From assembly GCA_963920705.1 (NCBI GenBank), contig OY987225.1, positions 30,999,538 to 31,063,537 on the forward strand: 64,000 nucleotides of DNA, written 5' to 3'. The stretch is from Odiellus spinosus (Eukaryota > Arthropoda > Arachnida > Opiliones > Phalangiidae). Positions 30,501-45,500 of this stretch are shown here, piece after piece; the stretch's first letter is position 1, and each line of letters starts with the position of its first letter. A model generated the notes under the pieces. It ran no database searches. It saw only the letters and a list, made by a program, of their open reading frames with translations, and was not told where the DNA came from. The position numbers and the translations under genes are program-made.

Positions 30501-33500
30501 AGATATGGACGTCGCTTACAAGCTTTAACCTGCCCAGAATATTTCCATTGATAAAAATCGGATACTTCTAACATTACTACCAAGAGTGAAATTTATAAAT
30601 GTAACAATTACATCAATTAAAGCCAATGGCATACATTATGGTTTTATATGCCCTATTAATGTAAAAAAAAAATTACATTAATACCGTAATAAAACACACA
30701 TTGTATTCATCATCATCATATTGAGTGGTAAATTGCTAAAAGGCTTCAAATTTATAACCTATAATATTTTACACATTCAGACCCAGGGTGATTTGACTTC
30801 ATATAATAATACTACACCAACTTGATTAATGAGGGGTTACCCGAATTTCAGTCCAAGTGTTCAATGGATATAGAGATTAACTCCATATAAATATTTGAAA
30901 CTAAATCATAGGAAATATGAAGGGAAAAGTAATTTAGCACACGCTGAAATTTAGGATTGATTTTAGATACGGTGTGAGAACTATAGAAACCCAAAAACCG
31001 TCCACCAGAAAATAATATTCGCACGTGTCCAAAATCGATGACGTGATTCACGCTCGTAAAAGTTTCCCGCGAAAATACACGTGCCAGGATATTATTTGCC
31101 CGGTCTACATTTATAATGACAGTTGAGAATGGGTCACGTGATGATGAAAACTTTCCCGACCATCGTAAATTTCACGTTTGTGATGTCAAGGAGGATCAGA
31201 GAAGGAGAGGAAATGTGGGGACGGCGCGGTTCCTACTGCGTCGGCCTAAACTCCCACTCTGCTCCCACTCTGGGAGAACGGGGGTAGAGACGTTTCGTGG
31301 TAAAATGTTGTCGCGTGGGTAAAACGAATCCTTTATGAGACGCTAGCGACCACGTGACAACAGTTTACCTCGAGAATTTGATATCCCCCCTTTCCACCCG
31401 AGTGGGAGGTTGGCTCTTCTCTCTCTAACTCAACGCAGCCCCACATTTCCTCTCCTTCTCTGATCCTCCTTGGTGATGTAAAAACTATTTCAGATCAGTA
31501 TTGATTTAAATAAAAATATTTCGAAGTTTAAATTAATCATAGATCCGTGCTAAGCCTACTTTGAGAGAGTAACTTAAAATTATTGTAATGATACATAGTT
31601 TCAACTAAAGGAGTATATTGTAGATTCCACAGTCTTACCAGTACCATTATGAGTCAAGTATGAAGCAAAGTAAAATTAGACACAGGTGTTTCCGATCTGA
31701 ACAACTGCACACTTGGCTCACAGAGCTTTTGACTAAAGCAGGGTTACCACAGATTTTTCAAATTCAAATTCCAGGTTTTTCCCTAACCTTTTCCAACGAT
31801 TTTCCCTGACCTTTTCAGCTAATACTACCCAATTTTTAACCTTTTATTTTTTATATAATCGCGTTCGCTAAACTTTTTGCACGCGTATCTTTGTTCTAAT
31901 CTATACAACTGACACGGTCAACTTCAAATCTTTTCTGCAGATAATGATTGTAATTTCCTGGCTTCTTGAAAGATCTTTATTTTCCCTGACTTTTTTGGTT
32001 CATTTTCAAATTCCCTGATTTTTCCCTGTTTTCCCTGACCTGTGGCAATCCTGTAAAGTTAAAGCTGAAAAAGTTGTGTGGAATTTTCTCTTACATTGAA
32101 CTTAATAATTCAAAGATAATTACTAATTAAGGAAAAAAAAATTAAGACATTCTTAAATTAATTATAGTTAGTATTCTAAAGACATCACCGATACCAGAAA
32201 CAAAAATTATCATTGTATCAGTCTTAAATGCTACCCAAACCTAATTTTGGATTATATAATACCATAAAGACATTACGATCCAATCGCGTGCAAAGCTAAA
32301 ATATCTTCATTTTAAAATAAAAATATTAACGGGAGATATGTGTAAAATTAACGTTAATGCGGATTTATACCTAATGTTTAACCTCATAGGGCCTAAAAGT
32401 AGTTCTTGCTAACTCCCCATGAAACTTAGAATAATATTCCAAAGAGATTTCGTGCATTAAAACAATAAAACGCAATACCGATGACAACATGGAAATCCTC
32501 CAATGATTTTATAAAACAGACAAGAAATTGGGTTGGGGATAGACAACCAATCAGAATCATTTCCCTGCTTTATTTTCAATGATTTGTCCCCATGGCATGC
32601 AAAGGGGGAACCCTCATCTTTCAATATTTTATAAAATTCAGAGGGTAATCGGAAGGACAACTTAAACTAAAAGTATTAGGGAAATAATATACCTCATGAT
32701 ACCAGTACGCATTTTATCCCAAGTTAACTTGGTTATATACAACTCTTGTACGCGAATGATATTGTAAAGTAAATAAACCTGACGCGGAATAATACACAAT
32801 GTTAAACCAAATAGAGATAAAATAGTTCATACAAACTTTCATTGAATAGGTATATATAAATACAATGTAGAAACTGAAATTTCCCGTCGGTTATATTTTG
32901 TAAATCAATTTGATCCGTTAGCGCTACCAAAGGGGGGATACAATCTACAAATTCTACGCCTTTTACAGTCGTTTAACGTTGATACACGAGGGTTTTGAGG
33001 GGAAAAAAGGACTTCAGGGGCATATAATCAAAAACCTAGTCGTGTATATATAAATAAAATATATTTCACTATGATTTTGCATGGCGTTGGAAGCTATATC
33101 CAGCAGTTATAGTTCTATATAGCTACGGCCACACTAGCATAGTAAAATCAAACATATTCAAATCGCCAGGAATCGATTTAAGCCTCACGGTTCGTACATT
33201 ATCTTTATAAATCGATTTATTGTAGCTTAATCTATCGGTTGTTGAAATCGAAACGGTGTGAAACTGGTTCCCCAAGCAGTTTCGAGAAATGAAATCAAAT
33301 CGATTCGAGAAAAGACGGTTTCCCGTTCACACGACTCTAGAGAAACGTTTTGAAACGGTTTAAATCGATTTCAAGGCCTAGTATGAACGCGGCTTAGTTC
33401 CCGAAGCAGTTCCGAGAAATCGAATCGAGAAAAGACGGTTTCCCGTTTCGAAAGGGTTTAAATCGATTTCAAGGCTTAGTATGAACGTGACTAAAGTGGC

Positions 33501-36500
33501 CTAGTTTTGCGCGTGGTGTCAAGGGACACTTTTAGAATCAGTTATCAGTTTGCAGCGAGTAAAAAGCTAGGGTAACGTATATTTGTAAGTTGTAAAATTG
33601 ACTTTTAACTTCATACATGATGTAAATTCGAGTTTTCTGTTAATATAGGGTTGAAACACGCTTGCAATACTTAAAAATTTAAGGGTTTATTGTAACTAAC
33701 GGTACTAAGAAGGGGGGATATCCTAGTCATACAATAATAACGTGTTTCTATACAATAAATTCGTTTCTATATACTGGTAAAATACAGAGATGCCACCTGC
33801 TTCAAAGAGGAGAGCGCGGCACACATCAAAAAGGGGGTATTATTTTACATAATATATTGTATAAAATTCAGGGAAATAAATACAATGTATGGAATAATAA
33901 GTTTTATTTAAAGTGAGGCTATCACAGATTTTTCATGAACTCCAAATGGTGACAGCCACACTTTAATAAAATTGAGATTATTTAAGTCCAAATTAAACTA
34001 AAAATAATTAAATTTTAACGCACCCTTGGAAGGAATCTAAATTGGTAGAAAAACAAGCTCTCTGCGGCTTTATAAACATACACCAAGAATCCATTCAGGT
34101 TCCATAAGAATATGGGAGGGCCGCGATTTAATAACCATCCTCCCAAACTTTGTAGCAAGAGTTCGTCTGCTTCGAATCGATTTTTCAAGTAAATCGCTCC
34201 TGACATCTATTATTAACCCGCGCCACTAACGACCATGACATAATATTTTGGGAAATAAAAATGGAGCCGACCGAAATAGATCTAAGCGTACAAATGTTGC
34301 GAAAATTGCAGACGAACTTTTGTTACAAAGTTTGGGAGGATGGTACCAGAGGCTAAAGCTATGCTTCCATATTCTTATGGAACCTGAATGGATTCTTGCA
34401 TACACTGAATAAATAATAATATTTAGATCCGTCCTAAGCCTTAAACAGAAGATCCTAAAATTTAAAATATATAAAGAAATATATTTTCAACTTAAATATT
34501 AAAAACTTAATCGGTATAAATTAAATAGTCCTAATTGGGTTTAATTCTTCTTCTATCACTAAACTAACTGTCAAAAACAAAGACCAAACAATATATAATA
34601 AATCTCACAAGATTGTCCGTCACGAGCGAGACACTTTCAGAGATTAATTGGCCATCTCATTCCACTTTCTTCAACAACTTTCATATAAGTAGCGTTTAAT
34701 ATAGGACAACTAAAAAAATAATAACATTCCTAGAATGATGGATGGTTGACAATATGTTACAAATTGAATTAAAACGATTGCCTTTCTTATATAACGCCCC
34801 TGAAATACTGCGCAAGATAGGAATGTCCCATCAGTAAGAATCTCGTATAACGAGTAAAGATATAAAAACTAAATGCTTAAAGGAAGATATACAGCGAAAT
34901 AAACTCCATTCAAACCTTTTGATATGGATGTAGTATGGTCTAAACAAAGTTTCACTCAAAAATATTCAACAGTTTTCTCGGAAAGACGATTTGAAATAAA
35001 CATTTTTACCCTATTTCTTTCGAGGGAAATTATAATTTTTAAAATTGTAGCCAACATATCTTTCGAGTTAATTTCCCTGACTTTTCCAGGTTTTCCTTGA
35101 CCATTTCTAAATTTCCCTGACCAATTAAATCTTTTTTTATGAATTTATTTCTATACGGGCTAGCTCTAGAAATTTTTTATTTTTTACGTGACGTAGTTAT
35201 TAATTAGGGTCAATAGTATACTCAGAATATGAGAATAACATTTAATCTTTTGGCAAATATTTTTCCCAGACCTTTTGGGCCAATTTCAAAACTCCCTGAC
35301 TTTTCCCAGACGTTTCGAGCCAATTTCCAAACTCCCTGAGTTTTCCTTGACCTTCTGGGGCAATGTTAAAATTCCCTGGCTTTCCCCGGACCTTTCCCTG
35401 GCTTTTTGGGGTAATTTCCAAATTCCCTGATTTTTTCCTGACCTTTTGGGCCAATTTTGAAATTCCCGGACTTTTCCAGGTTTCCAGGTAGTGTACCAAA
35501 CCTGTCTTACAGCGAGAACTCTATTGGACTACATTTAAATAGACCCCTTACAAAATTTCACTGGCAAAGATATTTAAAAAATTGCTAAATATATATTATT
35601 CTACTATCTTTTGAGCATAAATCTTAAATTTTGAATTTATCTGCCAGTTACCCTTTAACCTATTAACTGTTCTTTCTGCCTTATTAAGTTTTTAAGGTTA
35701 TAGGTGACCGAGAAAAAGGAGAGGTTCATGTCGGTAAATTTGTCCCACTAGGGAAACCCTACTCTGAAAGATATTCCTAGTAGGTTTATTTTTATCTTGT
35801 AAAGTATATTACAAAAAAAAATGGGAAGGGAAAAAAGAGACTTCCTTCATTGCATAAGTTGACGTTACGCAATATTGCGGTTTCATTTCCCCTCGAGATT
35901 TCCTTGAAGGTATGCTAAGAATGTGACGTATATAATTAGAATAAAATGTCACCGTTGTCACGTGATATGTAGAAAGTTAAACTTAAAGGTACGCTTGAAC
36001 AAAAAAAAAATAGAATAAAAGCGAATGTACTTTTATGAACGACCCCCCGTTCTGAAAATTGTTTTAAAACGTAAAGCCGCCATGACTGGCGTGATATCGT
36101 GCACGTAGCCTCTTCCTTCGGATCACAGAGAGAAGAGAGGAGAGATGAAAGCGGAGAGAGAAATGAAAACGCTTCCAAACAGAGAGGAGAGTTTGCGAAG
36201 AGTAGGAATTGGTGAAAGTGGCCTATTATCGAGTTTCCCCTGAATAACATTCCCCTTTTTAATAACGAGCTTTTGGGTTTGCGCTCTACATTGAACCAAA
36301 ATGAACCAATGCATCGTATTTATAAGGATGTTTCAATCTAATTGTACATAGGACCTAAGCCTAATCTCCTTACTATCTCTATGTGGTTTCGTTTCTTCCA
36401 TATATTCGTAAAAAAAAGATATCCTTGAGCTTTGTACGGCTTTGTATCAATTGTAATCTAACTACTTGAATTATTTCTATCGAGTTTTTCAAAGGAAATA

Positions 36501-39500
36501 GATTCAAATCTGGGTTTTAAATACATCTGGTGTACACGCCGATTGCCAAGAGTATTTTTAGTTTTATCATTTTGTATTAGTTCGCTTCACTTTCAATAAA
36601 TTTGCATATATTGAGTTTGATTAAAATATACATATTTAGGCTTAAATTAAATTTATGTAGTTGAATTAGAAGATAAAAATTTAATTTGCATATCGTAACG
36701 CGAGATATTTCGAGCTTTGGATTTTAGAAATTAAGGACTAATATATTCAGTAAAAAGGAATATTTGTTAATCTTTATTCTCAGTACTTATTCGTTGATAA
36801 AATGACTGGATATCTTTTATTAGTTACTTAAATTAAATACAAATTAAACGTATTTTAATTTTTGTAAGAAAAATTCAATGTTTATATTTAAATATTTATT
36901 TTTGGTCTATAAATAAATAAAAACAATTCAACAACTAAAAACGTCTAATTAGGACCTGTAATTAACGTTAATTTTCACGCGAAAGGTAGGGCTTTCTGGA
37001 TTAAGTACTTTTACAAAAATGACTGCCCCGAAATCGACCTTGTCACGCGACCATAGTGATGACGTAGAATTGCGGGAAATTTATTTTAAATATTTAATAA
37101 ATAGCGGTTATAAAATATGTATTTTTTACTGTTGCAATATTGTTTTCCAACTATCTTTCCGAAAATGCTACAAAATTTCTATTTGGGAGAGAGTATTTGT
37201 AGAACACTTTAATAAAATTATCATAATTTAATCCTTAAACAATTATATCATTTTACGCGCGATAAAAACTAATTTGTTTTGTACTCCGAATTGTTTCTTA
37301 CTTACAACAAGGTTAAATTAATTTCCTAATATGATAAAAAGTAATCAAGCCACGCACCTGTTAATTTGAAGGAGGTAAAAAAAAATGAGATAAGATTTTT
37401 ATCCGCGCGTTTGTCTTAAAGACAAAGTTCAATATTTTCACGACTAGTCTAGTCTAACCTGTTTCTAATCAGATGCGCATATATTTCTTGAAAACAAACA
37501 CGCCTACAATATTATAAATGTACAGGTAAGATAGTAAACAAACTAACAATTAATGACGTAGAATCGCTTCAGGGTTTAGTAATTTTAGAAGCAAAATTAA
37601 CTCTATTTTACGCAAAAGTAAAGGTTAGAATATTACACTATTTTCGAAGATTTTTTTTATCTAAACAATTTAAAAAGCTTTTTTCCCCTGACCTTTTAAC
37701 TATAACATTAACATTTCGCTGATTTCGTAGGGCAATTTGAAATATCCCTATACATTTTAGGTCAATTTCCTGACCTAATAACCTTCTAACCCATATTTTA
37801 ATTCATCAGACCTTTTTAACCCAAATTGTCACATTATTTTACCATTTTAACAACAATTTGAACATTCTTAGACCATTTTGACCCCAATTTGAACATTCTT
37901 AGACCATTTTGACCCCAATTTGAACATTCTTTGACCATTTTGACCCCAATTTGAACATTCTTTGACCATTTTGACCCCAATTTGAACATTCTTTGACCAT
38001 TTTGACCCCAATTTGAACATTCTTTGACCATTTTGACCCCAATTTGAACATTCTTTGACCATTTTGACCCCAATTTGAACATTCTTTGACCATTTTGACC
38101 CCAATTTGAACATTCTTTGACCATTTTGACCCCAATTTGAACATTCTTTGACCATTTTGACCCCAATTTGAACATTCTTTGACCATTTTGACCCCAATTT
38201 GAACATTCTTTGACCATTTTGACCCCAATTTGAACATTCTTTGACCATTTTGACCCCAATTTGAACATTCTTTGACCATTTTGACCCCAATATGAACATT
38301 CTTTGACCATTTTGACCCCAATTTGAACATTCTTTGACCATTTTGACCCCAATTTTAACATTCTTTAACTTTTTTAACCCCAATTTTAACATTCTTTAAC
38401 TTTTTTAACCCCAATTTTAACATTCTTTAACTTTTTTAACCCCAATTTTAACATTCTTTAACTTTTTTAACCCCAATTTTAACATTCTTTAACTTTTTTA
38501 ACCCCAATTTTAACATTCTTTAACTTTTTTAACCCCAATTTTAACATTCTTTAACTTTTTTAACCCCAATTTTAACATTCTTTAACTTTTTTAACCCCAA
38601 TTTTAACATTCTTTAACTTTTTTAACCCCAATTTTAACATTCTTTAACTTTTTTAACCCCAATTTTAACATTCTTTAACTTTTTTAACCCCAATTTTAAC
38701 ATTCTTTAACTTTTTTAACCCCAATTTTAACATTCCCAGACCTTTTAACCCCAATTTTAACATTCCTTGACCTTTTAAGCCCAATTTTAACATTCTTTAA
38801 CTTTTTTAACCCCAATTTTAACATTCCCAGACCTTTTAACCCCAATTTTAACATTCCTTGACCTTTTAAGCCCAATTTTAACATTCCTTGACCTTTTAAA
38901 CCCCAATTTTAACATTCCTTGACCTTTTAAACCCCAATTTTAACATTCCTTGACCTTTTAAACCCCAATTTTAACATTCCTTGACCTTTTAAACCCCAAT
39001 TTTAACATTCCTTGACCTTTTAAACCCCAATTTTAACATTCCTTGACCTCTTTAATCCCAATTTCAACATTCTTTGACCTTTTTAACCCCAACTTAAACA
39101 TGTCCATGACCTTTCAAAAGTAGTAGAGTTAAATCTTACGCATATTTAAGTTTACCAAAAAATTTACAAAGTACTATCACAACTAGAAAAAGTATAATTA
39201 TAAAAATATACAATATAATTTCTAATCACTTCACTATCCCTTTAATTATGACTATTCATCCACTAAAAATAGAAATCACGTATATGAAGTTACGATAATT
39301 TATCACCACATATTTATTAAGAGCTATAGAGGGAGGGGAAAATAAGTACTGAAAAATACGAAATTTTAAAATACCACATTTTCCCTAGCGACTCCCTGAG
39401 TCATTTGATGGGGTGGAAAACCTAAAATTATATCAAATCAGGATCACGTTAGAGTAGTATCAAAGGCGGGGAATGTACGTTATTAAAGGGTATTCCCAGT

Positions 39501-42500
39501 CGCGAGTTAAGTTGATATAAACTATATAATACCTCTTCGCATCTGTTACTTTTTATTCCGAGTTGATACCGTTTTTTTTCAAACACGAAATTAATGCGAA
39601 GTCAAAGTGAGGAAGGTTGAAATTTAAAATATAATTTAAACCATCCCCCTCTTTAAAACCTAGTAAACTCTTAGGGTGAAATCATCATATTGGTGTGATG
39701 TTTCCAAAAAATCTTTTTTATCGGCCCCTGTCTGTGAAATTCACGAAATCTCTCTTGGGTCGGAGATGTTAACTTTTACACTAAATTGTTTGCGATCAGT
39801 TTGGACTAAAACTACTTTATTTCTACGCGGTTTAACATTAGGTATTACTTCGCCTTATCTATGGGTACATTGTATCATTTCTCACGAATATTTGTTAGGC
39901 AGTCCTTAGTATAAAATATTTGGGATCTTTAAAATTTTACACGCGGTGTAAGAGGCCCTTCTGTTGAAGTTTTTTTTTAGGAAGAAAACTCTGTCAGTAG
40001 GACGAAGATTTTATTTTCTACAAAAAGTTTTAATAATAGAATCTAAGTATTATATTTCTCGAAGCCTTTGCATCATGAAATAAGCCTGTTAATTTAAGTG
40101 GGATATTACCATGATATTTTATAATTATAAATATTTTGGAGGTCAAAGTTCAACGTTTTATATCGTCTATTTTTCAAGTTTCTCGTTAAGAACACTTAAG
40201 GGTTATTTTTCATGTCTGTGCTAATCATTCTGGAAATATTTGATTTTTTTTAAAATCCAAATAGTTCCAGATTTCACTGTTTTTTTTTTTAATTAACGTC
40301 TTCCAACCAATCGCGTAACGCCCTGCCTTCCAGGGAACAAATTCTCGTGGCACGCGCTATTTCAAACGCAGTTATAGCGCGAGATGTGATAAATAACGCG
40401 CGTGATGTTACAACGACACAGCGCGTGCCACAAATATTTTGTTCGGTGGAAGGCAGGGCGTTACGCGATTGGTTGGAGGACGTGAATTAAAAAAAAAAAA
40501 CATTGAAATCTGAATCCATTTTGATTGAATGATTAACTTAGGCGGATATGTCTTATAATTATTAGAAGAATCCATAGAAAAAAAAAATTACTTGATTTTC
40601 CTCTTCACCCTCCCTTTAAATCTTGTTATTTTGAAGAATCAAAACATTTTATAGCCATCAAAGTTCTAAGGTTATTCAATCCGAAATATAATACTAAGAG
40701 AAAGTTAGTTCTAGATATTTATACCTTATACAAGGTCATAAGGATGTCGCGGAGCATGCGCAAAGAGAGAGAGAGTGAATGAAGTAAAATATACATTCGC
40801 AGGGGCCATGGGTGCATTATTTATCGTTGAGCAAGATGATATTTTTACAAGAAATTTTTCTGGGTCGAAGGGAAAAAAAGAACTAAATGTCTTTTGCCAG
40901 AACCAAGGTCGAAATAAATCCAGGAATATATTCTAGGTTTTAAAAGAACTTATTTATAGTTCTTATTCTTTTAAGCCCAAGGTTATCTTCTCAACGTTTA
41001 ATAACTTTGTCATCTTTATGTCTTTAGCTAAAAAATCAAATTCAAAATGTGTTTATTATAGCTAGGAACGACACTAATCTCAATTGGGGGTGTCAAATAA
41101 CAATAACAGATTATAATATAGGATTAACAAATGACACCTTTATCTATTAATATAGGTGTTAATAGTTCTACGCGTCGCTTAATAATTTGAAGTATTTCTC
41201 CACGTGACCTTTCTTAAGCCTTGGCTACTTTTTAATTCTAGGCAGATATTCGAAATATCAAACTCCCCATGAATCTCTGTTAAGCCTACTTTTTCGAAGA
41301 TAAAAATTGATATTCGATTATTGATTGATTAATGTCACTAAGATCTTAAGCCTTGGCTACTTTCCAACTAATACTTGAGATCAAACTCCCCATGGATATC
41401 TGTTAAGCCTACTTTTTCGACGTTAAGTTAAAAACAGAGTTTGAATAATTAATTGGTTAATGTCACTAAGATCTTAAGCCTTGGCTACTTTCTAACTCTT
41501 GGAAGATACTCGAGATATCAAACTCCCCATGGATCTCTGTTAAGCCTACTTTTCGAAGTAAGTTAAAAATTGATATTGATTGATTAATGTCACTAAGATC
41601 TTAAGCCTTGGCTACTTTCTAACTCCTGACAGACACTCGAGATATAAAACTCCATGGAGTTAAGCCTACTTTTTCAAAGTAAATTAAAAATTGATTTCTA
41701 GCTTAATTTTTGTTTGTAATTAAAGAATTTTAAGCGATAATGAATCAGCATAAAATTACTTCATTCTAAATTCAATATTTTAGGCTCAAAATCTATAGTT
41801 AACTTAATCAACTTTTCACGTATTAGTTATCAGTGTTGAGAATTTGATATATTTCGTTAAATTCTATGGTTATCTAGTCCGAGGGTAATAAAAAAGAAAA
41901 GGGAAAGGAAATATCATATGGTTGATATAAAACCACAGATATCGCAGGATGAACCAGTTTTTTTTTTTTATTTCATTTTTTTTTTCTACCCAGCGATGGG
42001 GATTCCAGAATAAAAGTAAAGCTGGCTTAAACCACACGCCTTTAAACCGGAATATTTATAGAAAATATGAAAAAGGTTCTTCATAGAGAGTGAAGAGGCA
42101 TGTGGTTTTCTCCCCCCTTTTTTTAATGATGCCACAAAACTAAAAGTAATTCTATAAAAGATATACCGTTAAAGCAACACTCAAGCAGTTCGTAAAATAA
42201 GGGAAAGTATAAAACAGCTGTTCTCAGAAAATTTATATAGATATATAGAAACAAAAGAAATAATATGGTCGATAAATTAAAATCAAAATTCCATGAAAGT
42301 AACAGCTTAATATTATCAGAAATTCCGGAGTTGGGAGAGAAGAGATTAGAGCCAAGCGCGGCCCGCCTGATTCCGTCCCTCTCTCCAAACTCAAAAATAT
42401 CGAGGAAGAGTCCAAATCACTGGAGTCAGACAGGGGTGATGACTTTTTTGGCTATTTTTAAGTGATGGGTTATGGATTGGCTGATAGCAAGAATCCATTC

Positions 42501-45500
42501 AGGTTCCATAAAAATATGGGAGGTCCGCGATTTAATAACCATCCTCCCAAACTTTGTAGCAAAAGTTCGTTTGCTTCGAATCGATTTTTCAAGTAAATTG
42601 CTCCTGACATTATATTATTAACCCGCGCCACTAACGACCATGACATAATATTTTGGGAAATAAAAATGGAGCTGACCGAAAAAAGATCTAAGCGTACAAA
42701 TGTTGAGAAAATTGCGGACGAACTTTTGTTACAAAGTTTGGGAGGATGGTACCAGAGGCTAAAGCTATGCTCCCATATTCTTATGGAACCTGAATGGATT
42801 CTTGATGATAGTATAAAGCTACGGAGCGTTGTTTACTTTTAAGGAATAAATTGATAGACTTTTGATTAAATATTTGCGTGAAACTGCAAGCACTTGTTCT
42901 ACAATATTTGAAAAATCAATTTCCCAAGTTTTACCAATGAATATCCCCTAATATTTCCCGGATTTCCCTGATTTATATCGAATTTTAATTATTTATTCCC
43001 TGGTTTATTGAAAAAATTCAAATTCTCTGATAATTTCAGGTTAATTATGAACACTTATAATTTAGGAACCAGGGATGCACAAAATCTTTCAGGTTTAAAT
43101 TATAATTTTTGACGAAAATAGATGTTTCAAATTGTTCTTATCAGAATTATATAACTCGGATAATATTCTAGGATAAGTTACCTTTGGATAAGTTTACCGA
43201 ATTGTTAAATAAATCTATTTTTAAGCAAACGGATAATATCTGAACTTAATTCAGTAGATCTATCCAATTAATGTGACGTCATAATAAAAATTCCAAATCA
43301 AGATTATATTCTTATATATGACCCATTTTTTATAGCATTAAACTTGAGATACTTATAAAATATCTTAGTACAATTTGTCAAAAAGATCTTAAAAACTGTT
43401 AAACATGTGTTTTACGTCAACACAGTTTATTTTTCTTTATCAAAAACTAATTTCTCTCTCGAAATAAAAAGAAATTTTCGTCCTATTTAATATTTGTTTG
43501 GTATCAAATCTCGATTGCAAAAAAAAAGAAGGAAAATTATGGGTTAAGTATTATATACGGGTTTAAATTTCATCTAGTATTATTTCGAAAGATTTGAGTA
43601 GAAAAAGACAAAAACCTTTAAAATAATAAAAATAAAATAGACCCCTTTTAAATATTCGTATTTTTGCAAAACCTTTCTATAAAAAAAAAAACCACCTACA
43701 ATGAAAATTCTACAATAAAACTATTGTTATTGCTCCAAAAGCAACGAAATTACCAACAAAAACAGAAGCCGATGAAACCCTCCTTTGAAGTCTATTACTC
43801 CCGGGTCTTGTCTACCCCTCTCTGTATGGGTTAGTTTCAAAAAGCTTGATTCGTACGCCTCCTAACGGTAGATATTTTCGGAGCGGGAGTTCGTCGAGCG
43901 AATATCTCTAGCAGCCTTGGAGTTCGTCAAAAAAAAAAACGTCGTCGTTTGTGGAGAGAGAGAATTTCCAATTTTTCGTAGACAAGGGGCATGAAGTAGG
44001 ACCCCTTCTAACTCGTAAAATTGGGAATTTTACCCATACAGAGAGGAGCGCTAAATGGAACATTGGAGTAGTAGACTTCAAAGGAGGGTTTCATCGGCTT
44101 CTGACAAAAATAATAATATGATAAAAAGATTGCTAGAATTGATTTGGAAATGACACCCTTCACGTTGAAATTATCGTAATTATGATTAATTTAAATTCTT
44201 ATTAGAGTTCAAGAAAAAACTAAATATTTAATTCAATTAACGCCAAGTATTAAACTTATCTTTAATTATAGTCATAGTTATCTGTACGTCAAAAAAAATA
44301 TTTCTTTTCTTCGAACAGACTATTTAAACAAAACTTGCGAAAATATTTCACATTCTAACATTAAAGATTGCTTTTTAAAGATTCCAAGCACATTCTCTAT
44401 CGATTATTTACAACTCCCAAGTCCCAAGCTATAAAATCTTTAAAGGGACGGACATACAGAGTAATCTTTATCCTTCCAGATAACGCGCATGCGCCACGAA
44501 AAATCTTTAAAAAGGGGGAGTCTTGGGAGGGATTTCTCCAACAGGAGGTGAACGGCCTGGCGAAAGATGAATCCTACAACTTTAGGAAATAGTCAAGAAT
44601 AAAGCCTAACACTCGTTGTAAACTCCAACTCAAGGTGAACCAAGTTAATCTGACGTTTCTCTAATCGTCTCGAGCTAAGGTACTCTATCCAAGAGAGAGT
44701 TATATGTCAACTGGATATTTCAATGGAGATAAATCTTAGACCTATATTTTATCTTTAAAGAGATGATGAAATTAATTTTAAAAGCAGTTAATTATTAAAT
44801 TAAAGAATTATACTAGTTACATTAAGTTATCTGTAATATTAAAAGTCTATCAGCAAAGGGTCAGGTAAAGATACTAGCCCATAACGAAAAAAAGTCATCA
44901 CCCCTGCCTGGTTCGAGTGATTTGGACTCTTCCTCGATATTTTGAGTCTGAAAAGAGGGACGGAATTTCGGCGGGCCACGCTTGTCTATATTGTCTGTCC
45001 CCCAACTCCGGAAATAAAGGTAGTTTTATAAAATCTAGACTTAGTCTTAAGACGATATCTAAATTACACACGTGATAAGACAGTTCACCACCCCTTTTAC
45101 TAAAGAGATTTTACTCCCAAGAAAACACGAATAGTATAAGGTTTATTATCACTGATAGTGTTGAATAGTTGAGATGAAATGGACATGCTGGGATCGGGAA
45201 AAAGAGGCCTAGAAGGCGAGCTGGAGATTTCCCCTCCGCGACTGTTGGGGCAGAGAAAGAATCAGAAGAAAGTGATATAATCTGTTTCCTCCCCATTCTA
45301 TTCCTTTACTTCGCCCCATCGTTTTTCTCCCCATCTTTCCCTCGAAGCTTCACTGATTTTTTAATATTTTACATACACTGTCTCGCATTTCGTGGCTAGA
45401 ATAGAATTATCCGGCTTAATTAAATTTAGCTTATAACATTAATTGAATAGGGGAGGCGTCAAGGGAGACTTTGATACGTCAGAGGATAATCTCTCTCACC

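Noticed and set aside
37834..38392. Three overlapping minus-strand reading frames of 143-175 codons
   Set aside because: All three frames are open because a stop-poor 31-bp unit repeats; each simply cycles the same 31-residue string. No start context and no neighbouring exons.
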